A stretch of 20,826 nucleotides of DNA from Microcaldota archaeon (lineage in GTDB: Archaea; Micrarchaeota; Micrarchaeia; Micrarchaeales; CABMGC01), in assembly GCA_021792235.1 (NCBI GenBank), contig JAJYVC010000016.1:1-20826 (forward strand). Direction: 5' to 3'. The notes beneath the pieces were generated by a model. The model was given only the letters and a program-made list of their open reading frames with translations, did not search any database and was not told the DNA's origin. Below are positions 7,917 to 15,364 of the stretch, piece by piece. Both the position numbers and the translations under genes were made by a program. The first letter of the stretch is position 1; the number at the start of each line of letters is the position of its first letter.

Positions 7917-10175
7917 TCAAACGCTCGACTGATTCTCTATTTTTGGTTTCCTTGATGACCGCTTCTTTGTGGCTTTCTTGGCGGGCTTTGTTTTTTTAGC
8001 CTCTGCTGCACTTGCAGCCAGCCTATTCACGCCTTGTATCGGTTTGGAGGAAACGGCCGGAGCAGAGAGCTGCGGCGCTACCTGGAGAGTCTTGGACGCC
8101 TGGGCATTCATCTCCGATGCCTTCTTCACTTCGGGCTTTGCCCAGTCCTTCTTCGATTCACAGACAGGGTCAAGGCACATCTCGAAGGGTCTCTTGCCCC
8201 TCCTAAACACCTTTATCTTTGGGGTGTGGCAGAGTTCACACATCTTCCCAGTCGCAACTATCTTGGCGTTCTGCGGCACAGAATAGGTGTTGGTGCACTT
8301 CGGATAGTTTGAGCAGCCTATGAACATCTTGCCTGCCTTGGACCTCCTTAGTATCAGGTTTCCTCCGTCAACCTTGCAAGGACCTATCAGGCTGGAGTTC
8401 TCACTCTCCTTCAATCCCTTCATAAGCTCCTCGCCTATCTGCTGCTCCTTGCCCTTGAACTCCTCTATCAGCCTTGTTATTATGCTCTTCCCCTCCTCTA
8501 TCACCACGCCCTTTGTGGCTTCCCCTTTCTGTATATTCTCCATGTCGGTCTCAAGCTTCCTTGTGAGCTCTTCATCGAGTATGTCCTGGCAGTACTTCGA
8601 TAGGGCATTGTATATGCTCAGGCCGAATTCGGTCACTTCTATGCTCGTGCCTTTTATGTAGTCCCTTCTGAATAGAGTGTCTATTATCTCGGCCCTGGTT
8701 GCCTTTGTGCCTAGCTCCTTGCCCTCGAGCAGGGATATTAGGCTTGCCTTGGTGAATCTCTTCGGGGGCAGAGTCTTGAGGCTTTTCATATCCACGTTTT
8801 CAGGGGTTATGGCTTCGCCAACTGTGAAATCTGGAAGAGGATTGTCCTTGGGCCTGAAGTAGCCGTATATGTCTATCCAGCCCTTGAATATAACGCGCTC
8901 GCCGCCTGCCCTGTACTCGTCACCGCCTACATCTATTGCCACTTTTATTGACTCTGATTTCGAATAATCTCCAAAGCACGCGAGGAATCTGCGTGCTATA
9001 AGGTCATAAATCTTCCCTTCCTCCTCGCTCATCTTCTTGGGCTCCTCCCCTGTTGGATATATCGCCGGATGCGCCTCATCAGTCTTTGCCCCTTCTGCGG
9101 GCCTGAACCTCTTTTCATTCAGCAGCTTTGAGGCATATTCAGCGTATGCCTGCTGCTTTGATAGTGCAGTTATTATCCTTGGAAGACCGAGGGTCGGAGG
9201 CAGCTTCTGCGATGATGTCCTCGGATAGGAGATGTATGAGTGTTCATAGAGGGCCTGCGCGACTGCAAGCGTCCTTGACGGGTCCATGTGGAAGACCCTG
9301 CTGGCCTCCAGCTGCAGGGAGGTCAAGTCGAATGGAGGGAACGGCCTTGATCCCTTCTCCTCCTTGTCCACAGATCTGACAGTGACACTGCTTGCCTGAG
9401 CCTTCTCGAAAAGGTTATCTGCAATTGCCTTGTCGAATATCTCCTTGTTTGCCGCCTCGAATGCGACGCCTTTTGCGGTTATGACTATCTTCCAGTAGGG
9501 CTTTGGCACGAAGCTGCGTATCTCGTTCTCCCTGACTGCAAGTATGCTAAGCGCCGGCCCCTGAACCCTGCCTATGCTCAGAGTTTTCCTCAGTCCCTTT
9601 GTGGATATTGCTGCCATGAGCGCCCTGCTCATGTTTATGCCCCACATCCAGTCCAGCTTATGCCTGGTCTCGCCCGCATCGAAATTGGGTCTGTCGAACT
9701 CATCGAGCTTTGCATATGCCTCCTGAAGGTCAGCATTGGTGGTTGTTGAGAAGCGCATCCGCTTTATGTTGCTTCCTGACAGCTCCGAATTGACGTTCCT
9801 GTTGACCACCTGCTTGATTATGTTTGTGCCTATCACGGTGCCCTCTATGTCGTAGTCGCAGGCATTTATGAAGAAGCTGCACTGCCTTGCGACAATCTCT
9901 ATCGCATCGAGGTACTTTTTCGTGAAGTATGCGCCCTGGCTTACCTTGTATGAAGGCACCCATTCTATGTCGAAAACAGGCGTCTTGTTAGTGCCCACCT
10001 GCGTCAGGGTGAAGAGATGTCCAGCTGCTGCGACGATGAATATCTGGTCCGGGCCCTTCTGCACCACATAATACCTTATCCCGTTGACGTTCTCCGTCCT
10101 GGGCCTTGATTCGCCCAGTGCCATGGCCACCCTTATGGCAACGCTTGGCTTTTCGGCGATTATAAGCTTGTTCAT
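7917..10175 (-). CDS. topA: DNA topoisomerase I (type IA)
   Basis: 752 residues. Type IA topoisomerase, which relaxes negatively supercoiled DNA through a 5'-phosphotyrosine link. The N-terminal Toprim domain shows E8 in IIAEKPS and the acidic triad D107-x-D109-x-E111 in NACDYDIEG. The active-site Tyr is Y317 in SYISYPRTSS, with R319 following. Gate-domain segments such as LSIGRVQGPALSIL and GTKATRAEIIDTLF are present. Two C-terminal zinc-ribbon-like modules carry C-x(n)-C pairs (GKMFIGCSNYPKC; GKMCELCHTPK, then CLDPVC). The extreme C-terminus is a Lys/Ala-rich basic tail that probably binds DNA non-specifically. There is no helicase domain, so this is not reverse gyrase, consistent with a non-hyperthermophile. 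It lies 46 nt after a small membrane-protein gene and 4 nt before trmI. Confidence 0.95.
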   Translation of the reverse strand: MNKLIIAEKPSVAIRVAMALGESRPRTENVNGIRYYVVQKGPDQIFIVAAAGHLFTLTQVGTNKTPVFDIEWVPSYKVSQGAYFTKKYLDAIEIVARQCSFFINACDYDIEGTVIGTNIIKQVVNRNVNSELSGSNIKRMRFSTTTNADLQEAYAKLDEFDRPNFDAGETRHKLDWMWGINMSRALMAAISTKGLRKTLSIGRVQGPALSILAVRENEIRSFVPKPYWKIVITAKGVAFEAANKEIFDKAIADNLFEKAQASSVTVRSVDKEEKGSRPFPPFDLTSLQLEASRVFHMDPSRTLAVAQALYEHSYISYPRTSSQKLPPTLGLPRIITALSKQQAYAEYASKLLNEKRFRPAEGAKTDEAHPAIYPTGEEPKKMSEEEGKIYDLIARRFLACFGDYSKSESIKVAIDVGGDEYRAGGERVIFKGWIDIYGYFRPKDNPLPDFTVGEAITPENVDMKSLKTLPPKRFTKASLISLLEGKELGTKATRAEIIDTLFRRDYIKGTSIEVTEFGLSIYNALSKYCQDILDEELTRKLETDMENIQKGEATKGVVIEEGKSIITRLIEEFKGKEQQIGEELMKGLKESENSSLIGPCKVDGGNLILRRSKAGKMFIGCSNYPKCTNTYSVPQNAKIVATGKMCELCHTPKIKVFRRGKRPFEMCLDPVCESKKDWAKPEVKKASEMNAQASKTLQVAPQLSAPAVSSKPIQGVNRLAASAAEAKKTKPAKKATKKRSSRKPKIENQSSV

Positions 10176-10221
10176 GCGATCGGTCCGCTCTGCCTGGAAC
10201 TTTGGAGTTCAGTGCGCTTAC

Positions 10222-10437
10222 TTATCTGGCCCTTCTCGGCGCAGGCTTCTGCTGCTGGTTGCGCTCCATGTTGGACAGGTTGCGCGAGAGATAGAATCCG
10301 AGCACTATGGCAAGCACTGCGGCCACGTAGAAGGCAGTCATTATGTTCAGTATGAAGAGCACCACGGCCAATATGCTGAATAGCACGACTCCCAGCGATA
10401 CGAAGAGAAGCACGCCCTCTTCCTGCTTTCCCGGCAT
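10222..10437 (-). CDS. Small two-TM membrane protein
   Basis: 71 residues, not recognised as a named family. After a short charged start (MPGKQEEG) come two hydrophobic helices, about residues 8-29 and 32-51, with a polar break at Asn31, and then a basic Gln/Arg/Lys/Pro tail (QQQKPAPRRAR). The alternation suggests a helical hairpin with both ends on the cytosolic side (positive-inside). It is the first gene behind the minus-strand promoter at 10472-10479, with topA 46 nt downstream, so it probably heads a three-gene transcript with topA and trmI. The opposite strand shows no better frame, and the hydrophobic pattern argues that the ORF is real. Confidence 0.65.
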   Translation of the reverse strand: MPGKQEEGVLLFVSLGVVLFSILAVVLFILNIMTAFYVAAVLAIVLGFYLSRNLSNMERNQQQKPAPRRAR

Positions 10438-10450
10438 CTAATCTATATAG

Positions 10451-10458
10451 TTATAATA
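10451..10458 (+). promoter_or_regulatory. TATA box of the NUDIX gene
   Basis: TTATAATA. A start site 26 nt downstream falls near 10480, four bases before the ATG at 10484, so the mRNA would be essentially leaderless. The box lies downstream of the opposing gene's TATA box, near that gene's predicted start site. Confidence 0.5.
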
Positions 10459-10471
10459 TGTAAAACGTTAA

Positions 10472-10479
10472 TATATATA
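10472..10479 (-). promoter_or_regulatory. TATA box of the small membrane protein-topA-trmI transcript
   Basis: TATATATA read on the minus strand. The predicted start site near 10450 gives a leader of about 12 nt before the ATG at 10437. It is only a few bases from the start of the divergent NUDIX gene, so the two promoters are interleaved. Confidence 0.45.
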
Positions 10480-10483
10480 GTGC

Positions 10484-11044
10484 ATGGACGTATCGGCTGC
10501 TGCGGAGGGCATGCCGCATGGCATGGCCCATAGGACAGGGACCAGGCTGCTGCTTAGAACCAGGAGGTTCTCTGTGGTTGATTCGGAATCGTTGATAAGG
10601 GGCAGGAAGGTCAGGAAGCCCTACATAAGCCACAATGATTGCGTGGAGATACTTGCCATGACCGGGAGCAGAGTAGTGCTCATAAAATCCTACAGGCCGG
10701 AGCTGAACCGATACGCATATGAGATACCGTCTGGCACGATGAGGCGCGGCGAGAGACCTGCCGCTGCGGCAAGGAGGGAGCTTGGAGAGGAGACAGGGTA
10801 CTATGCGAAAAAGATCAGGCATATCTTCAGCGGGTATCCGCTGCTTGGATATTCTGACTGCAAGCTCCACTTCTTCCTTGCAACCGGGCTGAAGAAAGGC
10901 GCACAGCGCCTGGAGAACGACGAATCTATTTTTGTTGAGGAGATGGCTGTCTCCAAGGTGCTCGCCATGGCGAAAAAAGGCAGGATTGCTGATCTCAGTG
11001 TACTGACTGCACTTGATTTCTGCAGGTTGAACGATCTGCCATAA
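10484..11044 (+). CDS. NUDIX hydrolase, ADP-ribose pyrophosphatase-like
   Basis: 186 residues. A complete Nudix box spans residues 84-106: G84-x5-E90-x7-R98-E99-L100-x-E102-E103-x-G105-Y106. These residues bind the Mg2+ ions used to cleave a nucleoside diphosphate linked to another group. The segment before the box, LIKSYRPELNRYAYEIPSG, is typical of the ADP-ribose/ADP-sugar pyrophosphatase group (usual form QyR...yelPaG). The C-terminal half supplies a helix-rich dimer region. ATG 10484 is chosen because the TATA box at 10451-10458 predicts transcription start about 4 nt before it; in-frame Met10 and Met14 are alternatives. It is divergent from the topA transcript and convergent with the decayed gene at 11051. 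Substrate cannot be fixed from sequence alone. Confidence 0.87.
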   Translation: MDVSAAAEGMPHGMAHRTGTRLLLRTRRFSVVDSESLIRGRKVRKPYISHNDCVEILAMTGSRVVLIKSYRPELNRYAYEIPSGTMRRGERPAAAARRELGEETGYYAKKIRHIFSGYPLLGYSDCKLHFFLATGLKKGAQRLENDESIFVEEMAVSKVLAMAKKGRIADLSVLTALDFCRLNDLP

Positions 11045-11050
11045 GTCGTT

Positions 11051-11414
11051 TCAGTAATACAGGAATGCATTAACTGCAGCAGCAACTTCCGACCTTGCAG
11101 CTGCAAGTTCCTAGGATTCCGATATGGCAAGCACTGCGGCTCGGTAGTTAAGCTATGGATTCGTGCGCATAAGGAAAGCCCTTGCAAGTGCAGGCCTGTC
11201 GAATCTTGTTATCCTTCCAGTTGCATCGCGAAGTATCTCAGACTTCTCTGCTCATCTGCCGGCGCGCCTTCACCATCCGCCCAGGACCCACAGCGCTAGT
11301 TTCCTTCAGGCCTGCGGCGAGCGCTATGGGCCGCGGCCCTATGTTCTCTACCAGGTAGCTTACGGTTCTGGCGAATTCGCCTTTGTGGACAATTAACAAT
11401 ACAGACGTATCAAC
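11051..11414 (-). pseudogene. Decayed MbcA/ParS-like (DUF2384-type) antitoxin gene
   Basis: No single frame is open, but the three minus-strand frames join into one protein-like sequence. The first frame (about 11414-11295) reads VDTSVLLIVHKGEFARTVSY, then NIGPRPIALAAGLKETSAV. The second (about 11290-11213) reads GSWADGEGAPADEQRSLRYF. The third (about 11212-11051) reads RITRFDRPALARAFLMRTNP, stop, LNYRAAVLAISES, stop, then ELAAARSEVAAAVNAFLYY before a final TGA. The order (HTH-like start, W-x-x-G-x(3)-P, LR, ARAF...NP.L, ending A..AF) is that of Xre/MbcA/ParS antitoxin proteins. Single-base losses, one in a G run near 11291, would explain both shifts; the internal stops are TAG at 11153-11155 and 11111-11113. 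No intact start is visible in the first frame. No RES-type toxin gene lies beside it. Family assignment is from motif memory. Confidence 0.6.
11094..11107. repeat. 14-bp perfect palindrome inside the decayed gene
   Basis: CTTGCAGCTGCAAG is its own reverse complement. It falls in the part of the decayed gene that encodes the LAAAR segment, so it may be a coding coincidence of Leu/Ala codons rather than a protein-binding site. Confidence 0.5.
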
Positions 11415-11490
11415 TGTGACTGCATTTTGATGCGAATGGCTAGAATTTTTTATACTGTTGTATACGCCATACAGCTCCTTGTTGAAAAGG

Positions 11491-11498
11491 TTATAAAT
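11491..11498 (+). promoter_or_regulatory. TATA box of the small transporter pair
   Basis: TTATAAAT. A start site 26 nt downstream falls at about 11520, next to ATG 11519. This makes the mRNA leaderless and argues against the in-frame GTG at 11504. Confidence 0.5.
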
Positions 11499-11518
11499 AT
11501 GGCGTGCAAAATCCTAAC

Positions 11519-11884
11519 ATGCTTGGAACAGATTATGTAATATTGCTGACAATCATAGCTGCTGCGATAGTGGCTTATGCGCAGTACGTGTTCAAGAGGT
11601 CCGTACCAAAGTTCAGGTTTGACTACGCAGGATTAATATCGCTTGTAAAAAACAGGAGGGTGGTTGTAGGAGTGCTCATATACCTGCTTGGTCTGGTGTT
11701 TTACCTTTCTGCGCTGAGCTCTGAGCAGCTATCATTCGTGTATCCCGCGTTCTCCAGCACCTTCATATTCGTGATACTGATATCGCATTTCATGCTCAAC
11801 GAGAGAATAGATAAAGCGCGCATTGCAGGCATGCTAATGATAATAATAGGCATAGCCCTTGTGTCCTCGCTCCTGGTGTTTTGA
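11519..11884 (+). CDS. Small four-TM DMT-superfamily protein, first of a pair
   Basis: 121 residues with four predicted membrane helices: about 5-23, 43-62, 68-90 and 100-119. Size and layout are those of small multidrug resistance/EamA-half proteins (drug/metabolite transporter superfamily). Helix 1 (AAAIVAYAQYVFKRSV) has Ala/Gln where EmrE has its essential Glu14, so proton-coupled drug export of the EmrE kind is unlikely. Helix 3-4 features such as SFVYPAFSSTFIFVILIS and LNERI resemble the ArnE/ArnF lipid-sugar flippase subunits and half-length EamA proteins. Its stop codon overlaps the next gene's ATG by one base (TGATG), so the two products are probably made together and may form a heterodimer. 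Substrate unknown. Confidence 0.78.
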   Translation: MLGTDYVILLTIIAAAIVAYAQYVFKRSVPKFRFDYAGLISLVKNRRVVVGVLIYLLGLVFYLSALSSEQLSFVYPAFSSTFIFVILISHFMLNERIDKARIAGMLMIIIGIALVSSLLVF

Positions 11885-12222
11885 TGAAAGACAAGAAGTC
11901 GATGCTGGTTGCAGTTCTGGTCGTGAGCACGCTGCTAGGCAGTGTGGGCCAGCTCTTCTTCAAGATAGGGCTGGATGCAAGCTCGCTGCCCTATCTTGCC
12001 GCATTCATACTGGCAGGGATAGTCTCATATGGAGTGGCCACGCTGATATACCTTTACGTGCTGGGAAGATCGCACCTTAGCTGGGCCTACGGGTTCGTTG
12101 GATTCAGCTATATATTCACTACTCTGCTCGCCTTCTTCGTTCTTGACGAGAGTGTTGGCATGGAGCGCTGGATCGGCGTCTTGGTCATAGCCGCAGGTAC
12201 TGCGCTGATTGGAATGAGCTGA
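11884..12222 (+). CDS. Small four-TM DMT-superfamily protein, second of a pair
   Basis: 112 residues, four membrane helices. Helix 1 carries GSVGQLFFKIGL, the G-Q-L-x-x-K signature seen in ArnE/ArnF and EamA halves, and helix 4 ends with VLVIAAGTALIGMS. LDESVGMERWIGVLVI matches the loop and helix 4 of the same superfamily. Translation should start at ATG 11884, inside the previous gene's TGATG, not at the TTG three bases earlier. A two-gene arrangement of unequal halves is the usual form of heterodimeric members such as EbrAB or ArnEF. In an archaeon with surface glycosylation genes nearby, a lipid-linked sugar or polyprenyl substrate is possible, but that is inference. The stop touches the stop of the convergent MscS gene with no spacer. 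Confidence 0.78.
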   Translation: MKDKKSMLVAVLVVSTLLGSVGQLFFKIGLDASSLPYLAAFILAGIVSYGVATLIYLYVLGRSHLSWAYGFVGFSYIFTTLLAFFVLDESVGMERWIGVLVIAAGTALIGMS

Positions 12223-13116
12223 TCATTTCTTCAGCTTGCCCTCGCTTATATCCTTTATCAGTTCATCGAATATTTCGGATTTAAGCGACTTCACGTCCTT
12301 TTCCTGTATCTTCACGCGTATGGTCACCACATATAACGATTGATGCAGGTATTCTATTTTCACGTCATGAGCCTCGGCCCCGTGCCTCTTTATGACATCG
12401 TCTATTATCTTCCTGAGCTTTGGGAAGGGCACGGATACATCGACATCGAACTGTATCTTGTTTATGTGCTCCTTGGCCCGGTGGTAGTTTATAACTAGCG
12501 ACTGCGCAACTATGTTGTTTGGCACGTATATTGGTATGCCTTCCTCATTTATCAGCTTGGTGTAAAGTACGCCTATACTCTCTATCGTGCCATATATGCC
12601 TGGGACGAATCTGTCATGCGGATAGCTCTGGGGCTGGAAGTTGTACTGCCATGTGTGCAGCAGCACGTTGTCATCAGGCTCAATGGCATTGCTTGCAAGG
12701 AGGTAGAGCCCCGCAATGAAGTTTGATAGAGTGGCCTGCGCAGCAAGACCCAGCACTATGCCAAGGAAGCCTGCGCTCACAAGTATGCCGCCAAGGTATT
12801 GGTATCCGAATATGATGTATAGGGCTGCGAGTATCACTATGGATACCCCCATTATGCGCGTTATGCTGCTAAGGGTAGACGCCTCGGCCTTGTTGACAGT
12901 GTTAGACATGTAGTAGAAGACTATCCTCGCAAGTATCTCCACTATGACCAGGCCGAATATCAGGGTTGCAGCAGCGTATCCTAGCGCTGATCCGGGAATT
13001 ATGTCCAGATATGTCGATACCACATAGGCTACAACCAGGGCGATTATTAGCACATAAAGGATCCTGAGCAAGGTCCTGTGCCTCCTAGGCTTCTTCTGAT
13101 GCAAGTCGTTGTCCAT
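12223..13116 (-). CDS. mscS: MscS-family mechanosensitive channel
   Basis: 297 residues from ATG 13116. A basic N-terminus (HQKKPRRHR) precedes four hydrophobic helices. The last one carries the small-residue, pore-lining pattern of MscS TM3 (GFLGIVLGLAAQATLSNFIAG). A beta domain follows (IYGTIESIGVLYTKLINEEG, then IYVPNNIVAQS, typical of MscS) and then a mixed alpha/beta C-terminal domain. The segment after the pore helix is longer than usual: between NAIEPDDNVL and GTIESIGV there are about 20 extra residues including HTWQYNFQPQSYPHD. The family releases solutes under hypo-osmotic stress. An in-frame TTG at 13188 would add 24 Asn-rich residues; ATG is preferred for its basic pre-helix sequence. 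Convergent with the transporter pair: the two TGA stops meet as TGATCA. Confidence 0.88.
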   Translation of the reverse strand: MDNDLHQKKPRRHRTLLRILYVLIIALVVAYVVSTYLDIIPGSALGYAAATLIFGLVIVEILARIVFYYMSNTVNKAEASTLSSITRIMGVSIVILAALYIIFGYQYLGGILVSAGFLGIVLGLAAQATLSNFIAGLYLLASNAIEPDDNVLLHTWQYNFQPQSYPHDRFVPGIYGTIESIGVLYTKLINEEGIPIYVPNNIVAQSLVINYHRAKEHINKIQFDVDVSVPFPKLRKIIDDVIKRHGAEAHDVKIEYLHQSLYVVTIRVKIQEKDVKSLKSEIFDELIKDISEGKLKK

Positions 13117-13205
13117 GTCCGCAATGCCTCGGTTATTATAGTATTGCAATGCATTATTATTGGCTGCTTTCCGTATATTGTAGAACAATAGCGCTTTAAG
13201 AAATG

Positions 13206-13213
13206 TTTATAAA
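13206..13213. promoter_or_regulatory. Palindromic TATA box between mscS and lon
   Basis: TTTATAAA is identical on both strands. Rightward it predicts transcription start near 13236, exactly at the base of the hairpin below. Leftward it predicts a start near 13184 for mscS, with a leader of about 68 nt to ATG 13116. A second minus-strand TATA-like run (CTATAATAA, 13133-13141) is too close to that ATG to serve it well. Confidence 0.45.
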
Positions 13214-13235
13214 GCTTAATATTAATACACTTAAC

Positions 13236-13328
13236 TGCGTTTAGAGATCTTCTATTTGTCCTTCCCCACCCTCTAAACGCAATTGATCCACAATCAGCCT
13301 AGCGTCGGTTTTACGTCAGGCGAGAACC
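13236..13328 (+). ncRNA. Candidate small structured RNA upstream of lon
   Basis: Arms GCGTTTAGAG (13237-13246) and CTCTAAACGC (13271-13280) pair perfectly around a 24-nt pyrimidine-rich loop. T13236-A13281 extends the stem, and a weaker extension beyond one mismatch reaches 13231/13286. A second short hairpin pairs GGTTTT (13307-13312) with AGAACC (13323-13328). The first arm starts where the TATA box at 13206-13213 would begin a transcript, and lon has its own TATA box further on, so this stretch looks like a separate small transcript or a regulatory hairpin. No tRNA fold, clear C/D boxes or ORF is seen. The RNA class is not recognised and the 3' end is a guess. Confidence 0.35.
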
Positions 13329-13345
13329 CAAGACATTGTAAAGAG

Positions 13346-13353
13346 TTATAAAG
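13346..13353 (+). promoter_or_regulatory. TATA box of lon-top6A
   Basis: TTATAAAG, predicting a start site near 13375 and a leader of about 13 nt before ATG 13388. Confidence 0.5.
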
Positions 13354-13387
13354 ATTCATTGAGATATTCAATCCTATTCTGGTTGTT

Positions 13388-15364
13388 ATGAAGAGATTCA
13401 AGACCACCGAAGAGATAAAAATACCTGAAAAGATAGTCGATCAGGTAATAGGCCAGGACAAGGCAGTCAACATAATAAAAAAGGCTGCGAAGCAGCACAG
13501 GAACGTCATGCTCATAGGAGACCCTGGAGTCGGCAAGACGCTTCTCGCCCAGGCCATAGCAGAGCTGCTTCCGGTAACCGACCTGGAGGATGTCTTAGTA
13601 TACAGGAATATCAATGATGAGAACCATCCCACAATAAAGACAGTAAAGACGTACCCAAACATAGAAGCTGGAAAACCATTGGGTGACGGCCAGGGCAGGC
13701 TAATGATACAGAAGGAGAGGATGAAGGGCAAGATGGACATGGGCCGCGGGAGGGGCAACTCCGTAGCCATGATCATCATGATAGTAGTATTGGCTCTTGT
13801 GGCGCTCTCTTTCACCAGCCTCATAACAGGATACAGGCTCATACTGATAGGTGCGCTCATACTTGGAATAATGATATTCGGATCGGTGATAATATTCGTT
13901 GGCACATTCAGGAGGGCAGGCTTGATGCCGGGCACGTTCGACACGAACGAGCCGAAGCTCATAGTGGACAACACCGGGATGACTCACGCCCCATTCTATG
14001 ATGGTACCGGAGCGCGAGCAGGGCACCTGTTCGGTGATGTAAAGCATGACCCTCTCCAGAGCGGGGGCCTTGGCACGCCTGCGCATCTGCGTGTAGAAGG
14101 AGGACTCATACACAAGGCGAATAAGGGAGTGCTCTTCATAGATGAGATAGCAGATATAGAACCCAGATCGCAACAGGAGCTTCTGACAGCGATGCAGGAG
14201 AAGAAATACGCAATAACAGGGCAGAGCGAGATGAGCTCTGGAGCGCTCGTGAGAACAGAGGCTGTGCCGTGCGACTTTCTGCTCGTTGCTGCAGGAAACC
14301 TGCAGGACATAGAGAAGATGCATCCGGCACTCAGGTCAAGGATACGCGGCTATGGATATGAGGTCTATATGGAATCTACAATGACAGACACAGAAGCGAA
14401 CAGGGAGAGGCTCGTAAGGTTCATAGCGCAGGAGATAAAGAAGGACGGCAAGATACCACCGTTCGACTACGATGCCTGCATGGAGATAATAGATGAAGCG
14501 AAGAGGAGGAGCGGCAGGAGGGACAAGCTCACCCTAGTTCTCAGGGAACTGGGAGGAGTGGTAAGGGCTGCGGGGGACGTGGCGATTGAGAAAAACAAGA
14601 AGATTGTGACCAGGGATGAAGTGAGGGATGCGCTCAAAGTCACCAGTCCAATCGAAGCTCAGTACGTAGAGCAGTCACTCGAATACAGGAAGGACTACAA
14701 AATATTCAAGACGTCTGGATTTGCGATAGGCAGGGTCAATGGGCTTGCTATAGTAGGTTCATCGTATCTTTCCGCGGGAATGGTCCTGCCAATAGTGGCG
14801 GAGGTCACAAAATCTAGCTCGAAGACCGAGGGCAAGCTCATAGCGACTGGAAAGCTTGGTGAAATAGCGCAGGAGGCTGTGAAGAACATAAGCGCGGTGA
14901 TAAAGAGACACATGAACAGAGACATGGCAAGCTACGATATACACGTGCAGTTCCTGCAGACATATGAGGGAGTTGAAGGTGACAGCGCAAGCGTGTCTGT
15001 GGCTGTTGCAGTGATATCCGCACTGGAAGGAATGCCAGTTAGCCAGGAAGTAGCCATGACCGGATCACTGTCCGTCAGAGGCGACGTGCTTCCAGTGGGA
15101 GGCATAACAAACAAGGTAAGGGCCGCGATAGAGGCAGGAATGAAGTACGTGATAGTGCCTGACAGCAATGCCAAGGACATATACATTGGTAAGAAGGAGC
15201 TGTCACGGATAAAGGTGCTGCCTGTGAAGAACATCGCGCAGGTGCTCCATTACACGCTCAAGAAGAGCTCAAGGAGGGATGACATGGTCGGCAAGCTCAG
15301 GAAGTACATAACAGGGGATTCGCGGGAGAGAGAGCCGCTCACAGTAAACGGTGCATTGGAATGA
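13388..15364 (+). CDS. lonB: Archaeal membrane-bound Lon protease (LonB)
   Basis: 658 residues. An AAA+ domain with Walker A GDPGVGKT at 44-51 and Walker B GVLFIDE at 247-253 is interrupted by two transmembrane helices (about 125-145 and 151-173), the hallmark of archaeal LonB. The C-terminal protease domain has the Ser/Lys dyad: S533 in VEGDSAS and K576 in ITNKVRAAIEAG, 43 residues apart. An LRVEGGLIHKANKG segment precedes Walker B. The enzyme degrades unfolded and regulatory proteins at the inner face of the membrane, as an ATP-driven hexamer. The N-terminal substrate-binding domain of bacterial LonA is absent, as expected. The stop overlaps the ATG of top6A (ATGA), indicating translational coupling of proteolysis with a topoisomerase subunit. 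A dedicated TATA box lies at 13346-13353. Confidence 0.95.
   Translation: MKRFKTTEEIKIPEKIVDQVIGQDKAVNIIKKAAKQHRNVMLIGDPGVGKTLLAQAIAELLPVTDLEDVLVYRNINDENHPTIKTVKTYPNIEAGKPLGDGQGRLMIQKERMKGKMDMGRGRGNSVAMIIMIVVLALVALSFTSLITGYRLILIGALILGIMIFGSVIIFVGTFRRAGLMPGTFDTNEPKLIVDNTGMTHAPFYDGTGARAGHLFGDVKHDPLQSGGLGTPAHLRVEGGLIHKANKGVLFIDEIADIEPRSQQELLTAMQEKKYAITGQSEMSSGALVRTEAVPCDFLLVAAGNLQDIEKMHPALRSRIRGYGYEVYMESTMTDTEANRERLVRFIAQEIKKDGKIPPFDYDACMEIIDEAKRRSGRRDKLTLVLRELGGVVRAAGDVAIEKNKKIVTRDEVRDALKVTSPIEAQYVEQSLEYRKDYKIFKTSGFAIGRVNGLAIVGSSYLSAGMVLPIVAEVTKSSSKTEGKLIATGKLGEIAQEAVKNISAVIKRHMNRDMASYDIHVQFLQTYEGVEGDSASVSVAVAVISALEGMPVSQEVAMTGSLSVRGDVLPVGGITNKVRAAIEAGMKYVIVPDSNAKDIYIGKKELSRIKVLPVKNIAQVLHYTLKKSSRRDDMVGKLRKYITGDSREREPLTVNGALE

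Noticed and set aside
11111..11155. TAG codons in the decayed gene as pyrrolysine or read-through sites
   Set aside because: Two frameshifts are also needed, no recoding signal is visible, and decay is simpler.
10801..11187. 128-residue minus-strand frame under the NUDIX gene
   Set aside because: It mirrors the Nudix coding sequence and continues into the decayed gene in a frame with no protein-like pattern.
11163..11396. 77-residue plus-strand frame
   Set aside because: It is antisense to the MbcA-like remnant, starts with GTG, and has no promoter or recognisable features.
13237..13280. Inverted repeat as an insertion-sequence end
   Set aside because: No transposase and no target duplication; the arms enclose only 24 nt.
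13231..13330. tRNA, C/D or H/ACA guide in the hairpin region upstream of lon
   Set aside because: No cloverleaf, no convincing C and D boxes, and the ACA near 13289 is not placed right after a stem.
13441..14323. Long minus-strand frames opposite lon (177 and 207 residues)
   Set aside because: They are antisense shadows of a complete, motif-rich Lon gene.
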